DNA of 64,000 nt from Streptomyces sp. SS1-1 (GTDB lineage: Bacteria; Actinomycetota; Actinomycetes; Streptomycetales; Streptomycetaceae): positions 62,001 to 126,000 of the forward strand of contig NZ_WBXN01000004.1 of NCBI RefSeq assembly GCF_008973465.1, in the 5' to 3' direction. Position numbers and translations under genes: made by a program. Shown here in pieces: positions 27,362 through 36,453 of this stretch. The notes under the pieces were generated by a model. The model did not search any database and was not told the origin of the DNA. It saw nothing but the letters and a program-made list of their open reading frames with translations. Each line of letters begins with the position of its first letter. Position 1 is the first letter of the stretch.

Positions 27362-30300
27362 CGTCCGGTCGCCTTCGGGGCGGCGGCCACGTCCTCGGGT
27401 ACGAGGATGCGCAGGTCGTCCAGGGTGGGCGCGGCCAGCGAACTGAGCCGTCCCGCCTGGCGGGTGACCATCGACTCGAGTACCTGCCGGGCCAGCCGGG
27501 CATTGCCGAAGGACCGGTCCCGGGGCAGCGCGTCGAAGTACGCCTTGAGGACCGGGCCGGTGCCGGGTCCGCACTCGTAGCCCATGCTCGCGGCCTGGGC
27601 GCGCACGATGGTGACCAGTTCCTCGGAGGAGTAGTCGGCGAAGGTGATCCGGCGCGGGAAACGGGAGGACAGACCCGGGTTGGAGGCCAGGAAGCGTTCC
27701 ATCTCGTCGGTGTAGCCGGCGACGATGACGACGACCTCGTCGCGGTGGTCCTCCATCAGCTTCAGCAGGGTGTCCACCGCCTCCTGTCCGAAGTCGGCGC
27801 CGCCGCCCTGCGGGGTGAGCGTGTACGCCTCGTCGATGAACAGCACTCCGCCGCGGGCGCGTTCGAAGACCTCGCGGGTGAGCTGGGCGGTGTGCCCGAT
27901 GTAGCGCCCGACGAGGTCGGCGCGGGCGGCCTCCACCAGCTGGCCCCGCTGCAGGATGCCGAGCTGGGTCAGGATCTCGCCGTAGAGGCGGGCGACCGTG
28001 GTCTTGCCCGTGCCGGGCGGGCCGGTGAAGACCAGGTGGTGGCTGAGGGAGGGCACCGGCAGTCCGGCGGCGGCGCGGTGGCGGGCCGTGGTGATGAGGT
28101 TGACCAGGTCCGCGACGTCGCGCTTGACCTCGGCCAGGCCGATCATGTCGCCGAGGCGGGTCAGCGGGTCGTCCTGCGGCGTGCCTGTCTCGGCGGCCTT
28201 CGCGGCGGCGGCGGCCGACACGTCCTCCGGCAGCAGCAGCCTCAGGTCGTGCTCGCCGACGTGGGCCTGCGCGGCGAGACGGACCGCCTGCCGGTCCACC
28301 ATCTCCTCGAACACACCGCGCGCGGCACGGCCGTTGCCGAATCCGGCGTCCCTGGGCATCGCCTCGAAGTGCGCCGCGAGCGCCTGCGCGGTGCCCTCGC
28401 CCAGCTCGTACTGGTGCTGGGCGCACATGTTCTCCATGATGGCGACCAGTTCGGGCACGGAGTAGTTCTCGAACTCGACGGTCCGGGAGAAGCGGGAGGC
28501 CAGACCGGGGTTGGAGCCGAGGAAGGACTCCATCTCGCGGGAGTACCCGGCCGCGACCACGACCACGTCGTCGCGGTGGTCCTCCATCAGCTTCAGCAGG
28601 GTGTCGACCGCCTCCCGGCCGAAGTCCGCGCCGCCGTTGCCGCTGTCCGCGGTGAGGGTGTACGCCTCGTCGATGAACAGCACACCGCCGAGCGCCCGCT
28701 GGAAGGTCTCGGTGGTCTTGATCGCGGTGCCGCCGACGACCTGAGCGACGAGGTCGGCGCGCGAGACCTCCACGAGGTGACCGCTGCGCAGGGAGCCCAG
28801 TTCGGCCAGGATCGCCCCGTAGAGGCGGGCGACGGTGGTCTTGCCGGTGCCCGGCGGGCCCGCGAAGATCAGATGCCTGCTCATCGGCGGGGCGGACATG
28901 CCGAGCTGCTCGCGGCGCTGCGCCAGCTGGGTGAGGTTGACCAGGGTGCCGACCTGCTGCTTGACGTTCTCCAGGCCGATCAGCGCCTTCAGGGCGCCGA
29001 GCGGGCCGTCCACGCGGTCCGGCGCCGGCCCGTCCGCGGCGCCGGATCCGGCCGGGTCGGTGTTCTCGGCGCTGCCGCTGCCCCACGCGTCCCGCTTGCC
29101 GTTCCCGGTGCTCTTCAGGCCGTCCACGGCGAGCCGTTCGCCCGGGGTCGTCTGGACGAGCCCGCCGCCCTCGTTCTCCCGGGCGAGGCAGTTCACGAGG
29201 GAGACCGGCGCGGTGGACTCCACCCGGAAGCCGTCCTGGGCACCGCCGGAGACCTCGCAGCCGCTGAGCGAGGCGAGCGCGCCCTCCCGGAGCAGGAAGC
29301 CGTGGCCCTGCGGGGCGTGCACCGTGGTGCGGTTGGCGGTCAGCTCACCGCCCGCCGCGACCACCACGCCGTCCTCGCCGGACACCTCGACGCGGAAGTC
29401 CCGGACGGTCACGTTGCCACCGTCCTCCACGACCAGGCCACTGGTGGCGGTGTCGGACACGCCGCCGCCGGCCAGGTAGAGGGTGCTGCCGGCGGCCACA
29501 CGGACGCCCGCGCCCTTCGGCCGGACGATCTCGCAGTCCTCGGCCCGGCCGCGGGCGTCCCTGCCCGCCGCGATGCCGTCTCCGGAGGGCTCCACGAGAC
29601 GGGCCCGGCGCAGCAGCGGGTTGGCCCCGCCGCGCACCGATATCGCGGGCGATCCGCCGATCACCTCCAGGCGGTCCAGCTCTGGCGCCGAGTCCTCCTC
29701 CAGCAGCAGTCCCGTCTGCTCGCAGTCGCGGACCGTGAGTCCGGTCAGCGCCGGGGACGCTGCTCCCGCCACGCGGAGCGCCGCGCCCTGCGCGCCGTCC
29801 ACCCAGCAGTCCTCGAAGGTGCCGCGGGCCCGGTCGGTGATCACGACGCCCTGACCCCGGGTCCGCGAGACACGGCAGCGGCGCAGCACCGGGTCGGTGC
29901 CCCCGGCCAGCGCGATCCCGTTCCCGGAGGCCCCGGTGACCCGGACGTCCTCCAGCGTCGTACGGCCCGCGCTGCTCAGGTGCACTCCGGTGCTGGTGTC
30001 GTGCACGACGGTCCGCACCACCGTGAGGGAGCAGTTCTGCTCCAGGGCGATGGACGGCTTGTCCGTGGAGGAGATGTCGCAGTCCTCGACGCTGCCGGTG
30101 GAGTCGCCGTTGGCGAGCAGGCCGTTGCCGCGTGCGGCTCGCACCGTGCAGCCGCGCAGCCGCGCCTCGCCCTGTTCGGCGAGGACGACTCCGCTGGTGC
30201 CCAGGTGCTCGAACGTGCAGGACTCCACGGTGGTCGGCGTGGTCGAGGTGACGACGACGCCGGCGCCCTGGGGGTTGCTCACCCGGCAGTCCCGCAGCGC

Positions 30301-30672
30301 GAGGGAGCCGGTGCCCCCGGCCAGCACCGCGGTCCAGGCGGCGCCGACGATCTCGCAGCCGTCGAGCGCGGCCTGCCCGCGCCGGACGTCCACGGCCGGC
30401 AGCTCGGCGTCCCCGCCGCGCAGGGACAGCTCGGAGAGCATCACGGCGTCGGCTCGCAGGGCGAGGACGCTGCCCGAACGCGGCCGGATCTCGACCGTGC
30501 CCCGGCCCTCGGCGGCGGTGAGGGTGACCCGGGTGTGGATCACCAGGTTCTCCGCGTACGTCCCGGGCCGGACGCTGATCAGCGCACCGGTACGGGCAGC
30601 CGCGAGTGCCTCACCGATCGTCCGGTAGCGGTCCCGCTCCCCGGGACCGACCGTCAGTACCTGGCGCGACAC
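27358..30672 (-). CDS. Parallel beta-helix fused to tandem EccA/CbbX-type AAA+ ATPases
   Basis: The 1,104-residue protein has two parts. Residues about 5-500 are a right-handed parallel beta-helix (NosD/pectate-lyase-like), with about twenty short strand-turn repeats such as [14 protein letters not shown]. Residues about 555-800 and 825-1095 are two AAA+ domains of the CbbX/SpoVK/EccA family. Each has [15 protein letters not shown] (Lys611, Lys890) and [10 protein letters not shown] (Asp668-Glu669, Asp947-Glu948), so both ATPase sites look intact. Each also has the Arg-finger region SRF. EccA proteins are cytoplasmic ESX chaperone ATPases that engage substrates. There is no signal peptide, so it is cytoplasmic. 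RBS AGGAGG lies seven bases before GTG 30672. Its stop overlaps the mycosin start. Confidence 0.9.
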   Translation of the reverse strand: MSRQVLTVGPGERDRYRTIGEALAAARTGALISVRPGTYAENLVIHTRVTLTAAEGRGTVEIRPRSGSVLALRADAVMLSELSLRGGDAELPAVDVRRGQAALDGCEIVGAAWTAVLAGGTGSLALRDCRVSNPQGAGVVVTSTTPTTVESCTFEHLGTSGVVLAEQGEARLRGCTVRAARGNGLLANGDSTGSVEDCDISSTDKPSIALEQNCSLTVVRTVVHDTSTGVHLSSAGRTTLEDVRVTGASGNGIALAGGTDPVLRRCRVSRTRGQGVVITDRARGTFEDCWVDGAQGAALRVAGAASPALTGLTVRDCEQTGLLLEEDSAPELDRLEVIGGSPAISVRGGANPLLRRARLVEPSGDGIAAGRDARGRAEDCEIVRPKGAGVRVAAGSTLYLAGGGVSDTATSGLVVEDGGNVTVRDFRVEVSGEDGVVVAAGGELTANRTTVHAPQGHGFLLREGALASLSGCEVSGGAQDGFRVESTAPVSLVNCLARENEGGGLVQTTPGERLAVDGLKSTGNGKRDAWGSGSAENTDPAGSGAADGPAPDRVDGPLGALKALIGLENVKQQVGTLVNLTQLAQRREQLGMSAPPMSRHLIFAGPPGTGKTTVARLYGAILAELGSLRSGHLVEVSRADLVAQVVGGTAIKTTETFQRALGGVLFIDEAYTLTADSGNGGADFGREAVDTLLKLMEDHRDDVVVVAAGYSREMESFLGSNPGLASRFSRTVEFENYSVPELVAIMENMCAQHQYELGEGTAQALAAHFEAMPRDAGFGNGRAARGVFEEMVDRQAVRLAAQAHVGEHDLRLLLPEDVSAAAAAKAAETGTPQDDPLTRLGDMIGLAEVKRDVADLVNLITTARHRAAAGLPVPSLSHHLVFTGPPGTGKTTVARLYGEILTQLGILQRGQLVEAARADLVGRYIGHTAQLTREVFERARGGVLFIDEAYTLTPQGGGADFGQEAVDTLLKLMEDHRDEVVVIVAGYTDEMERFLASNPGLSSRFPRRITFADYSSEELVTIVRAQAASMGYECGPGTGPVLKAYFDALPRDRSFGNARLARQVLESMVTRQAGRLSSLAAPTLDDLRILVPEDVAAAPKATGR

Positions 30673-30822
30673 GCACCAACCTCCTTGTGGGACAACGTTC
30701 TCAGCGGGTTCCCCCGATTGTCGGGGACGGTGTCGGCGAGCCGACGGGTGCCATCATGCCCGCCGCCGGGGCGGCCGGGGCCCGGCAGCGACGCTCTCGG
30801 CCGGAAGGCGACGGGGGCGCGG

Positions 30823-32016
30823 TCAGACGCTCCACTTCTGGTTGTCGGTGCCGGCGCAGGTCCACAGTTGCAGCCAGGCGCCGTTGCCCCGGTTGTTGTC
30901 CTTGATGTCGACGCACTTGCCGACGACGGTGTTCACCAGGTCGTGGCGCTCGTTGAGGACGAACTTCTGGGCGGCGTTGCCACTGCACCAAGCGAGCTGG
31001 ATCGGAGTGCCGTCGTTGTAGTTCGCGTTGGCCACGTCCAGGCACAGTCCCTGGATGCGCAGGGTGCCGTCGGAGGCGAACTGCCACTTCTGCGCGACGC
31101 CGTTGTTGCAGTCCCACACGAACAGCTTCTTGCCGTCGCCGAAGTCGGCGTTCGGTACGTCGAGGCAGCGGCCGGAGAGGTGGCTGCGTATCGAGACCGG
31201 GGCACTGAAGGTCACACCCGAGCCCGCGTTCGAGGGCTGGTCGGCCCGGCCGCCTCCGGACGTCTTCCCGCCACCAGCCGACTTCGCGGGTGCGTCCTGC
31301 TTGACCGTGCCGTCCTTGGGCCGGTCCTTCCCGTCGTCCTGCTTCGCCGTCTTCTTGCCCGAGTCCTGCGGCGCGGACCCGCCGGGGGTTCGCTCCACCG
31401 GCTTGTCGGGCTTGCCGGGCTTGCCGGAGCTCTTCTCGCCGTGGTCGGGAGTGGCGGTGTCGGGTTTGGTCATCACGAAGTCGCCCGGCGCCTCCTGCCC
31501 GCCGCCCCCGAGGACGGTGCCTCCGGCCGGCGTGGCCTTGGCGTCCTTGTCGTCGCCTCCGGTGAGCACGAGGAACGGCACGGAGACGAGCAGCGCCCCG
31601 GCGACCGCGGCCCCGGCCAGCGCCGCCCTGCCCGGCCGCCCCACGGTGGCGGCCTGCTGCTCCGGCCGGTCGATGGCGGTCGCGGTCATCGTCCGTACGA
31701 GGGCTGGGAGCCGGCTCTTGGCCTCGGCGGCGGCGCCGGGGTCGGACTCCGCGTCGGAGTCCGGCTCGGCCTCGGGCCGGCCGCCGGGCGCGGCTTCGGC
31801 TGCCGGCGTCCGAGCCACGGTCGCCGTCTCCTCGGCCGCGGAACTCGCCTGCGGATCGGGGGACTTCTCCCCAGCCCCCGCGCCCGGGGCGTGGGAGGTC
31901 TCCGGCTCGGGCGGGGGCCCGGGCTGGGCTGCGGCGGCAGCCGGAGCCGTCGCCTCGCCGTCCGAACCGGACGTCCCCCGAGAGGAGGCGGAGGTGTGCT
32001 GGGCCGGACGCGTCAC
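30823..32016 (-). CDS. Membrane-anchored ricin-type beta-trefoil lectin
   Basis: This 397-residue protein has a Pro/Ala/Glu-rich cytoplasmic part (1-100), one membrane helix (about 131-153) and a Lys/Gly/Pro linker. A C-terminal ricin B-type beta-trefoil (about 263-397) has three QxW-like repeats: AQKWQF, AQKFVL and NQKWSV. It should bind sugar outside the cell, on its own or a neighbour's envelope. The juxtamembrane region (GRPGRAALAGAAVAGALL) closely matches that of the divergent GNA-type lectin at 33244-34461. GTG 32016 shares a GTGA overlap with the upstream gene and has GGAGG nearby. The location within the T7SS locus suggests a docking or targeting role, which is inference. Confidence 0.85.
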   Translation of the reverse strand: MTRPAQHTSASSRGTSGSDGEATAPAAAAAQPGPPPEPETSHAPGAGAGEKSPDPQASSAAEETATVARTPAAEAAPGGRPEAEPDSDAESDPGAAAEAKSRLPALVRTMTATAIDRPEQQAATVGRPGRAALAGAAVAGALLVSVPFLVLTGGDDKDAKATPAGGTVLGGGGQEAPGDFVMTKPDTATPDHGEKSSGKPGKPDKPVERTPGGSAPQDSGKKTAKQDDGKDRPKDGTVKQDAPAKSAGGGKTSGGGRADQPSNAGSGVTFSAPVSIRSHLSGRCLDVPNADFGDGKKLFVWDCNNGVAQKWQFASDGTLRIQGLCLDVANANYNDGTPIQLAWCSGNAAQKFVLNERHDLVNTVVGKCVDIKDNNRGNGAWLQLWTCAGTDNQKWSV

Positions 32017-32765
32017 GGGGTCCTCCCTGTGGTGTGGGGCCAGGGTTCAGAGGAGTGGTGGGGCTCGCCCGCGGGAGGAGCCGGGCGCGCCCGCTCGGCC
32101 TCCGGTTCGGGCTCGGGCAGGATGTCCAGGAGCGTGTCCACGGGGACGAGCAGGGGTGCCGCGGCACCGGCGTTGACCATCAGTTGTGTGCCCGAGCCGC
32201 GCAGCGACCGGACGAGTTCCGCCGCCGGGACTCTGTCATGCCGAAGTGCCGTGGACGTGAACGCGTGTGCCGGCGAGGTGAACGAGAGGACCACCGGGGC
32301 GCCGTCCAGACCGGCCGCCGTCAGCGGCCCGCCGTCCGGTCCGCGCACGACGGTGATCTCCGCTCGGGCGAGCGCCGCGATCGCCTCGTCCACCGAGCCG
32401 TATCCGGTGGCGGCCCGCTGGGCGGCCGCGTCCACCGGGTCGGTGGGGTCCGGCCAGCCGAGCACTCGGGCCGAGGGCCGGTAGTCCGGGTTGGGACGGT
32501 AGTCCCCGACGTCCCCGCTCTCGTCGGACTGCCACTCCCCCACCACCGCCCACGTGGGCGGCGTACGGTCCTGGGTCCACTCCGGGTCGACGACCCCGAT
32601 CCAGTGGCCGGGCGCCCGGCGGGCCGCGTCCCGGACCGCTTCGGGTATCTCGGGGCTGTCGGTGGCCCCGGCCTCGCCGGAGCCGGCCGGCTCCGCGTGC
32701 CCCGGCCCGGAGACGGCGGGCGCCTCGGGCCCACCCTCCAGCCGTTGTCCGGGCCGCATCTCCAC
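32013..32765 (-). CDS. T7SS-associated protein with SseB-like domain
   Basis: The protein has about 250 residues. An acidic N-terminus and a WIGVVDPEW/WAVVGEWQ segment precede a C-terminal SseB-like domain (about 140-230). The SseB pattern is visible as APVVLSFTSPAHAF followed by GTQLMVNAGAAAPLLVPVD. Streptomycete proteins of this type are annotated as type VII secretion system-associated proteins, but their biochemical role is unknown. The start is uncertain: GTG 32765 has AAGAG five bases upstream, ATG 32759 is possible, and the open frame extends to 32882. The stop overlaps the lectin start by four bases (GTGA), so the two are translated together. Confidence 0.78.
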   Translation of the reverse strand: MEMRPGQRLEGGPEAPAVSGPGHAEPAGSGEAGATDSPEIPEAVRDAARRAPGHWIGVVDPEWTQDRTPPTWAVVGEWQSDESGDVGDYRPNPDYRPSARVLGWPDPTDPVDAAAQRAATGYGSVDEAIAALARAEITVVRGPDGGPLTAAGLDGAPVVLSFTSPAHAFTSTALRHDRVPAAELVRSLRGSGTQLMVNAGAAAPLLVPVDTLLDILPEPEPEAERARPAPPAGEPHHSSEPWPHTTGRTP

Positions 32766-33243
32766 CTGAACTCTTCGGTCGGTACGAACACTTGGATGCC
32801 GTCGGCCTGCTCGCGCGCCGACGATGATCAGATCAGGAGCCCCAGGATGCCACACGAGCATCGCCCGTTGTGGGGTGGGCACGGTCCGAATCGCCTGCCC
32901 ACGTGCCTGTTCGCCGCCCGGGTCGGGAACATTCCGGGAGCAGCGAGGTCCGAGCGGACAAAGTGACGGGGGAGTTGGGAGAGGTGATCGGTCGATCGCC
33001 TTGCACGCAGGCTAAGTTGGGCCGCACGGGAAGACCTCATGACTCGAGACTGCGCCGGACCGGCCCGCGGTCGCCACCGCTGCGGACCGGCACCCCTCGA
33101 CGACCCGGACCGGGCCTCGCACCGGTCCACCCTCGCGCGGCGCGCCCGACCGACGCCCGCCGGGCTTCCCGGCGTTCGTCCAGCCGACCACTGCACGGGC
33201 CCCGGCCACGACCGGCAGCTCCGCCACCGAGGAGGAGTACCGC
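32766..33243. other. Divergent intergenic region between the two lectin transcription units
   Basis: This 478-bp stretch contains no open frame with Streptomyces codon bias or a ribosome binding site. It must hold the divergent promoters of the minus operon (32765 leftwards) and the GNA-lectin gene. I could not pick convincing -35/-10 pairs. A short near-palindrome GATCGGTCGATC lies near 32984-32995. Confidence 0.55.
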
Positions 33244-34461
33244 ATGTCCCCCCAGCACCCCACCCCCGACGCGAACAAGGAGGCGGCCGCCACCCGCGCA
33301 AGGGGCACCGGTTCACCGTCCAGCCCCTCCACGCCGGACGAGCCGGCCCCGGACCGCGGCTCCGCCCCGGAGGCCGGGCCCCTGAACACCGGGCCGGGTT
33401 CCGGCGCCGACGGGCCGACCCCGCCCTCGGGGGCGCAGCCGGACATACGGAAACGTGAAGACCCGGACGGGGAGGCCGGCACCGAGAGCGCCCCGTCAGG
33501 ACCCACCCGAGCCGGTGAGATCCCTGCCGCCGGGGCCGAGGAGGCCACGGCCCCCGTGGCCTCAGCGGCGGAGGCGGAGGCGGAGGGCGGCGCCGCCGAA
33601 GGCCCGGCGTCGGACGAGGTCGGTGCCCCGGGTACGGCGGAGGCCCGAGGCACCACCGCCCCGGCATCGTCCGCGGCGAGCGCGTCCACCAGATCATCCC
33701 CCGAGGCACGTGTCGCCGTGGCCGCGGCGGCGGCCGTCGGGACCGTGCCGCCCAGCGCCGGGACGGGCACCGGCGTGCGGAGCGGGCGCCCCCGCAAGCC
33801 GATCCTCGCGGGAGCGGCGGTCGCCGGCGCCGCGCTGATCGCCATTCCGCTGCTGCTCACCGGCAGCGCGAGGGACGACGGGCCTCCCGAGTCCACCAGG
33901 GAGCTGGCCGCGGGAGGCTCCGACACCGTCCTGAATCCGACGTCAGCCCCGGCCGCCCTCGACGACTACGTGGCCGAGAAGCCCAGTCCGTCCCCGAAGA
34001 AGGCGAAGGCGACGCAGAGCGCGCCGACGAGGGTCGCCCCTGCGCAGCCGGCCGCGCCCGCCACGCAGTCCAGCCCGAGCGACAAGCCGGAGTCCAAGCC
34101 CAAGGCGAAGCCGAAGCCGAAGCCGAGCCCGAAGCCGGACTGGAGTACCGAGACCGTCTCCGCGCCCAGTGTCCTGGAGGTCAACCAGGCCTGGACCACC
34201 AACCGCATCCGGATGGTCATGCAGACCGACGGCAACCTGGTCGTATACAACGAGCAGCGCAAGCCCATCTGGGCGTCCATGACCTTCGGCCCGAACCACC
34301 GGGCCATCTTCCAGCCGGACGGCAACCTGGTCATCCACAACGGCGAGGACCGCCCCATCTGGGCCTCGCAGACCTGGGGCCACGAAGGTGCCCAACTGGT
34401 CCTGCGTGCCGACGCCAAGGTGGTGATCGTGCAGAACGGCGGGGTGATCTGGTCGACGTGA
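33244..34461 (+). CDS. Membrane-anchored GNA-type (bulb-type) mannose-binding lectin
   Basis: This 405-residue protein has a Pro/Ala/Ser/Glu-rich cytoplasmic part (1-180), one membrane helix (about 187-207), and a long Lys/Pro linker (about 245-300). A C-terminal bulb-type lectin domain (about 308-405) follows. The mannose-site motif QxDxNxVxY is exact at 327-335 (QTDGNLVVY) and nearly so at 357-365 (QPDGNLVIH); the third repeat is degenerate. The sequence around the helix (GRPRKPILAGAAVAGAAL) matches the ricin-type lectin on the other strand, so the two share an anchor but carry unrelated lectin folds. GAGGAGGAG precedes ATG by six bases. Surface sugar binding is well supported. The link to the T7SS is from location only. 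Confidence 0.87.
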   Translation: MSPQHPTPDANKEAAATRARGTGSPSSPSTPDEPAPDRGSAPEAGPLNTGPGSGADGPTPPSGAQPDIRKREDPDGEAGTESAPSGPTRAGEIPAAGAEEATAPVASAAEAEAEGGAAEGPASDEVGAPGTAEARGTTAPASSAASASTRSSPEARVAVAAAAAVGTVPPSAGTGTGVRSGRPRKPILAGAAVAGAALIAIPLLLTGSARDDGPPESTRELAAGGSDTVLNPTSAPAALDDYVAEKPSPSPKKAKATQSAPTRVAPAQPAAPATQSSPSDKPESKPKAKPKPKPSPKPDWSTETVSAPSVLEVNQAWTTNRIRMVMQTDGNLVVYNEQRKPIWASMTFGPNHRAIFQPDGNLVIHNGEDRPIWASQTWGHEGAQLVLRADAKVVIVQNGGVIWST

Positions 34462-34557
34462 CACCCCCCGGCGGGAGCGTTCCACCCACCGCGGCCTCGC
34501 GGCGCGCGACCGGTCGGACCCGGGCGCACGCTCGCACTGGCCGCGGACGGCTCCGCG

Positions 34558-35202
34558 TCACCTTCGCCAGAACAGGTGGTGCGTCACACCACTCGGGCTG
34601 GGCACGACCTCCAGGTGGAACCGGTCGAGCAATTCGTCAGGGGACTGCCAGAGCCGTAGACCGGACCCGAGCTTCACCGGCGAGACCGCGACGTGCAGGG
34701 TGTCGACGAGGTCGGCGTCGAGGAACTGCCGGATGGTGGTGACCCCGCCGCCGAGTCGGACGTCCTTGTCCTGAGCCGCCTCTCGCGCACGTCCGAGGAC
34801 CTCGGCCGGGCTGCCGTCGACGAAGTGGAACGTCGTGTCGGAGAGCGTGAACGACGGACGCACGTGGTGGGTCATGACGAAGACGGGAGTGCGGAAGGGA
34901 GGCTCCTCGCCCCACCAGCCGTTCCACTCGTGGTCCTGCCAGGGCCCTCGCTGGGGGCCGAACTTGTTGCGCCCCATGATCTCGGCACCGATGTTGCGCG
35001 CGAAGTCGCGCGTGAAGCAGTCGTCGAGGCCCCTGCTCCCTCCCGGATCAGTGCGCATGGGCCAGCTCGCCGTGGCTCCGGCCCAGGCGAACAGCGCCTC
35101 GGGGCGCACGTGACCGAACGGCCGTTCAAGGGTCTGGTCCTCACCGGCACCGATTCCGTCGCTCGAGACGTTGAAGTTCATGACGCGCAGGAGTTGCCCC
35201 AT
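34558..35202 (-). CDS. Dihydrofolate reductase-family (RibD C-terminal-like) protein
   Basis: The 214-residue protein has the RibD-C/DHFR-like reductase pattern: LLRVMNFNVSSDG at the start, then TFHFVDGSPAEVLGRAREAA, the nucleotide-binding DVRLGGGVTTIRQFLDADLVDTL, and VAVSPVKLGSGLRLW near the end. These proteins are probably NADPH-dependent reductases of unknown substrate; they are not the folate enzyme itself. ATG 35202 gives the normal family start and has GAGG six bases before it; longer starts reach 35217. It converges with the lectin gene, with 96 bases between them. Confidence 0.85.
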   Translation of the reverse strand: MGQLLRVMNFNVSSDGIGAGEDQTLERPFGHVRPEALFAWAGATASWPMRTDPGGSRGLDDCFTRDFARNIGAEIMGRNKFGPQRGPWQDHEWNGWWGEEPPFRTPVFVMTHHVRPSFTLSDTTFHFVDGSPAEVLGRAREAAQDKDVRLGGGVTTIRQFLDADLVDTLHVAVSPVKLGSGLRLWQSPDELLDRFHLEVVPSPSGVTHHLFWRR

Positions 35203-35401
35203 GGGTCGCCTCATCACCTTCCGTCGGGTCCTCGTGCGGCCGGGTGCCGCACATCATGACGTCGAACGGGACGTGAGCGGATCGACAGCGACGCGTGATC
35301 TTTTTTTCCCGGACCGCCGCCAGGAACGCGCCCTGGGGCATACGCCGCGACCAGGCGCCGTTCGATCCGGCCTGCCGGGCCGCGCCGGCCGGCGCCGCGC
35401 T

Positions 35402-36421
35402 TCAGTCGGGCAGGCCGCCAGGCGGCGCCGTCGTGGCCCGGTGGGTCAGCGTCGCGGGGAGCATCGTCGTCTCGGGGACGTCGTCGTGCTCGGCGAGCTT
35501 GGCCATCAGGAGCTCCACCGCGCGCGTGCCTATCTCGGCCGAGGGGATCGAGACCGATGTGATGGGCACCGGTGCCTGCTCGGCGGTCTCGTCGGGGCAG
35601 ATCGCGACGACCGAGAGGTCCTGGGGGACGCGCAGGCCCATCGTCTGGAAGGCCGCGATCAGGGGCTGGGTGACCGGCTCGTTGTGGATGACCACGCCGG
35701 ACAGCTCCGGCTGCTCGTGCAGCAGTCTCTCGGCCATGGCCTGCGCGGCCGCCGGGGTCTCCGGGCAGGGGTGGACGGAGGACCGCAGGCCGAGACGGTC
35801 GGCGGCGGCCGTGAAGCCGGCGGCTACGCGGCGGGCGAAGCCGGTGCCGCGGACGTACACCTCCGGGGGCGAGCCGACGAGGGCCACGGTGCGGTGGCCG
35901 AGCGAGGCCAGGTGTTCCACACATGCTTCGCCCGCGCCCGCGAAGTCCAGGTCGACGCAGGTCAGTCCGGCCGGGTCGGACGGGAAGCCGATCAGGACGG
36001 ACGGCTGCTCCAAGCCGCGCAGCAGGGGCAGCCGGCGGTCGTCCATCTCGACGTCCATGATGATGAACGCGTCCGCCATGCGGCTCCGCGCGACCCGGTT
36101 GATGCCCTCCTCCCCCTCGTTGTGGGTGAGGAGGAGGACGTCGTGGTCGTGTTCCCGGGCGGCGGTGGCCACGGAGGTGGCGAACTGCATCACCACGGGC
36201 AGGTGCATGCCCTTGCGGAGCGGCAGGACCAGGCCGATCACCTGTGACCTGCTGCTGGCCAGGGAGCGGGCGCCGGCGTGCGCCCGGTAGCCCAGTTCCC
36301 GGATGCTGTCCTCTATGCGGCGGCGCGTCTCCTCGGAGATCGGCCTCTTGCCGCTGAGGGCGTAACTGACGGTGCTGGGCGACACGTTAGCGTGCCGCGC
36401 CACGTCAGTGATCTTGACCAT
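35402..36421 (-). CDS. LacI-family transcriptional regulator of the xyloside operon
   Basis: The 339-residue protein has the LacI helix-turn-helix and hinge (ITDVARHANVSPSTVSYALS, residues about 4-23, then RRIEDSIRELGYRAHAGARSL). A periplasmic-binding-protein-like sensor domain follows (about 62-335). ATG 36421 has GAAGG seven bases upstream. It is the last gene of the sugar operon, 32 bases after the GH31 gene. It probably represses the operon through the two TCGAA-type palindromes at 41863-41900 and is released by an isoprimeverose- or xyloside-type sugar. The inducer is inferred from the neighbours. Confidence 0.9.
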   Translation of the reverse strand: MVKITDVARHANVSPSTVSYALSGKRPISEETRRRIEDSIRELGYRAHAGARSLASSRSQVIGLVLPLRKGMHLPVVMQFATSVATAAREHDHDVLLLTHNEGEEGINRVARSRMADAFIIMDVEMDDRRLPLLRGLEQPSVLIGFPSDPAGLTCVDLDFAGAGEACVEHLASLGHRTVALVGSPPEVYVRGTGFARRVAAGFTAAADRLGLRSSVHPCPETPAAAQAMAERLLHEQPELSGVVIHNEPVTQPLIAAFQTMGLRVPQDLSVVAICPDETAEQAPVPITSVSIPSAEIGTRAVELLMAKLAEHDDVPETTMLPATLTHRATTAPPGGLPD

Positions 36422-36453
36422 GCGTGTACCTTCTCGAGTCCCGTTGTGCCCCA

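Noticed and set aside
27313..32484. A 1,723-codon plus-strand frame opposite the AAA+ and lectin genes
   Set aside because: Low-complexity product with no RBS. The opposite strand carries genes with intact AAA+ and lectin motifs.
35298..35305. T-run (ATCTTTTTTTCCC) that looks like a terminator tail
   Set aside because: No stable stem precedes it on the plus strand and no plus-strand gene ends there. For the minus-strand genes it would be an A-run.
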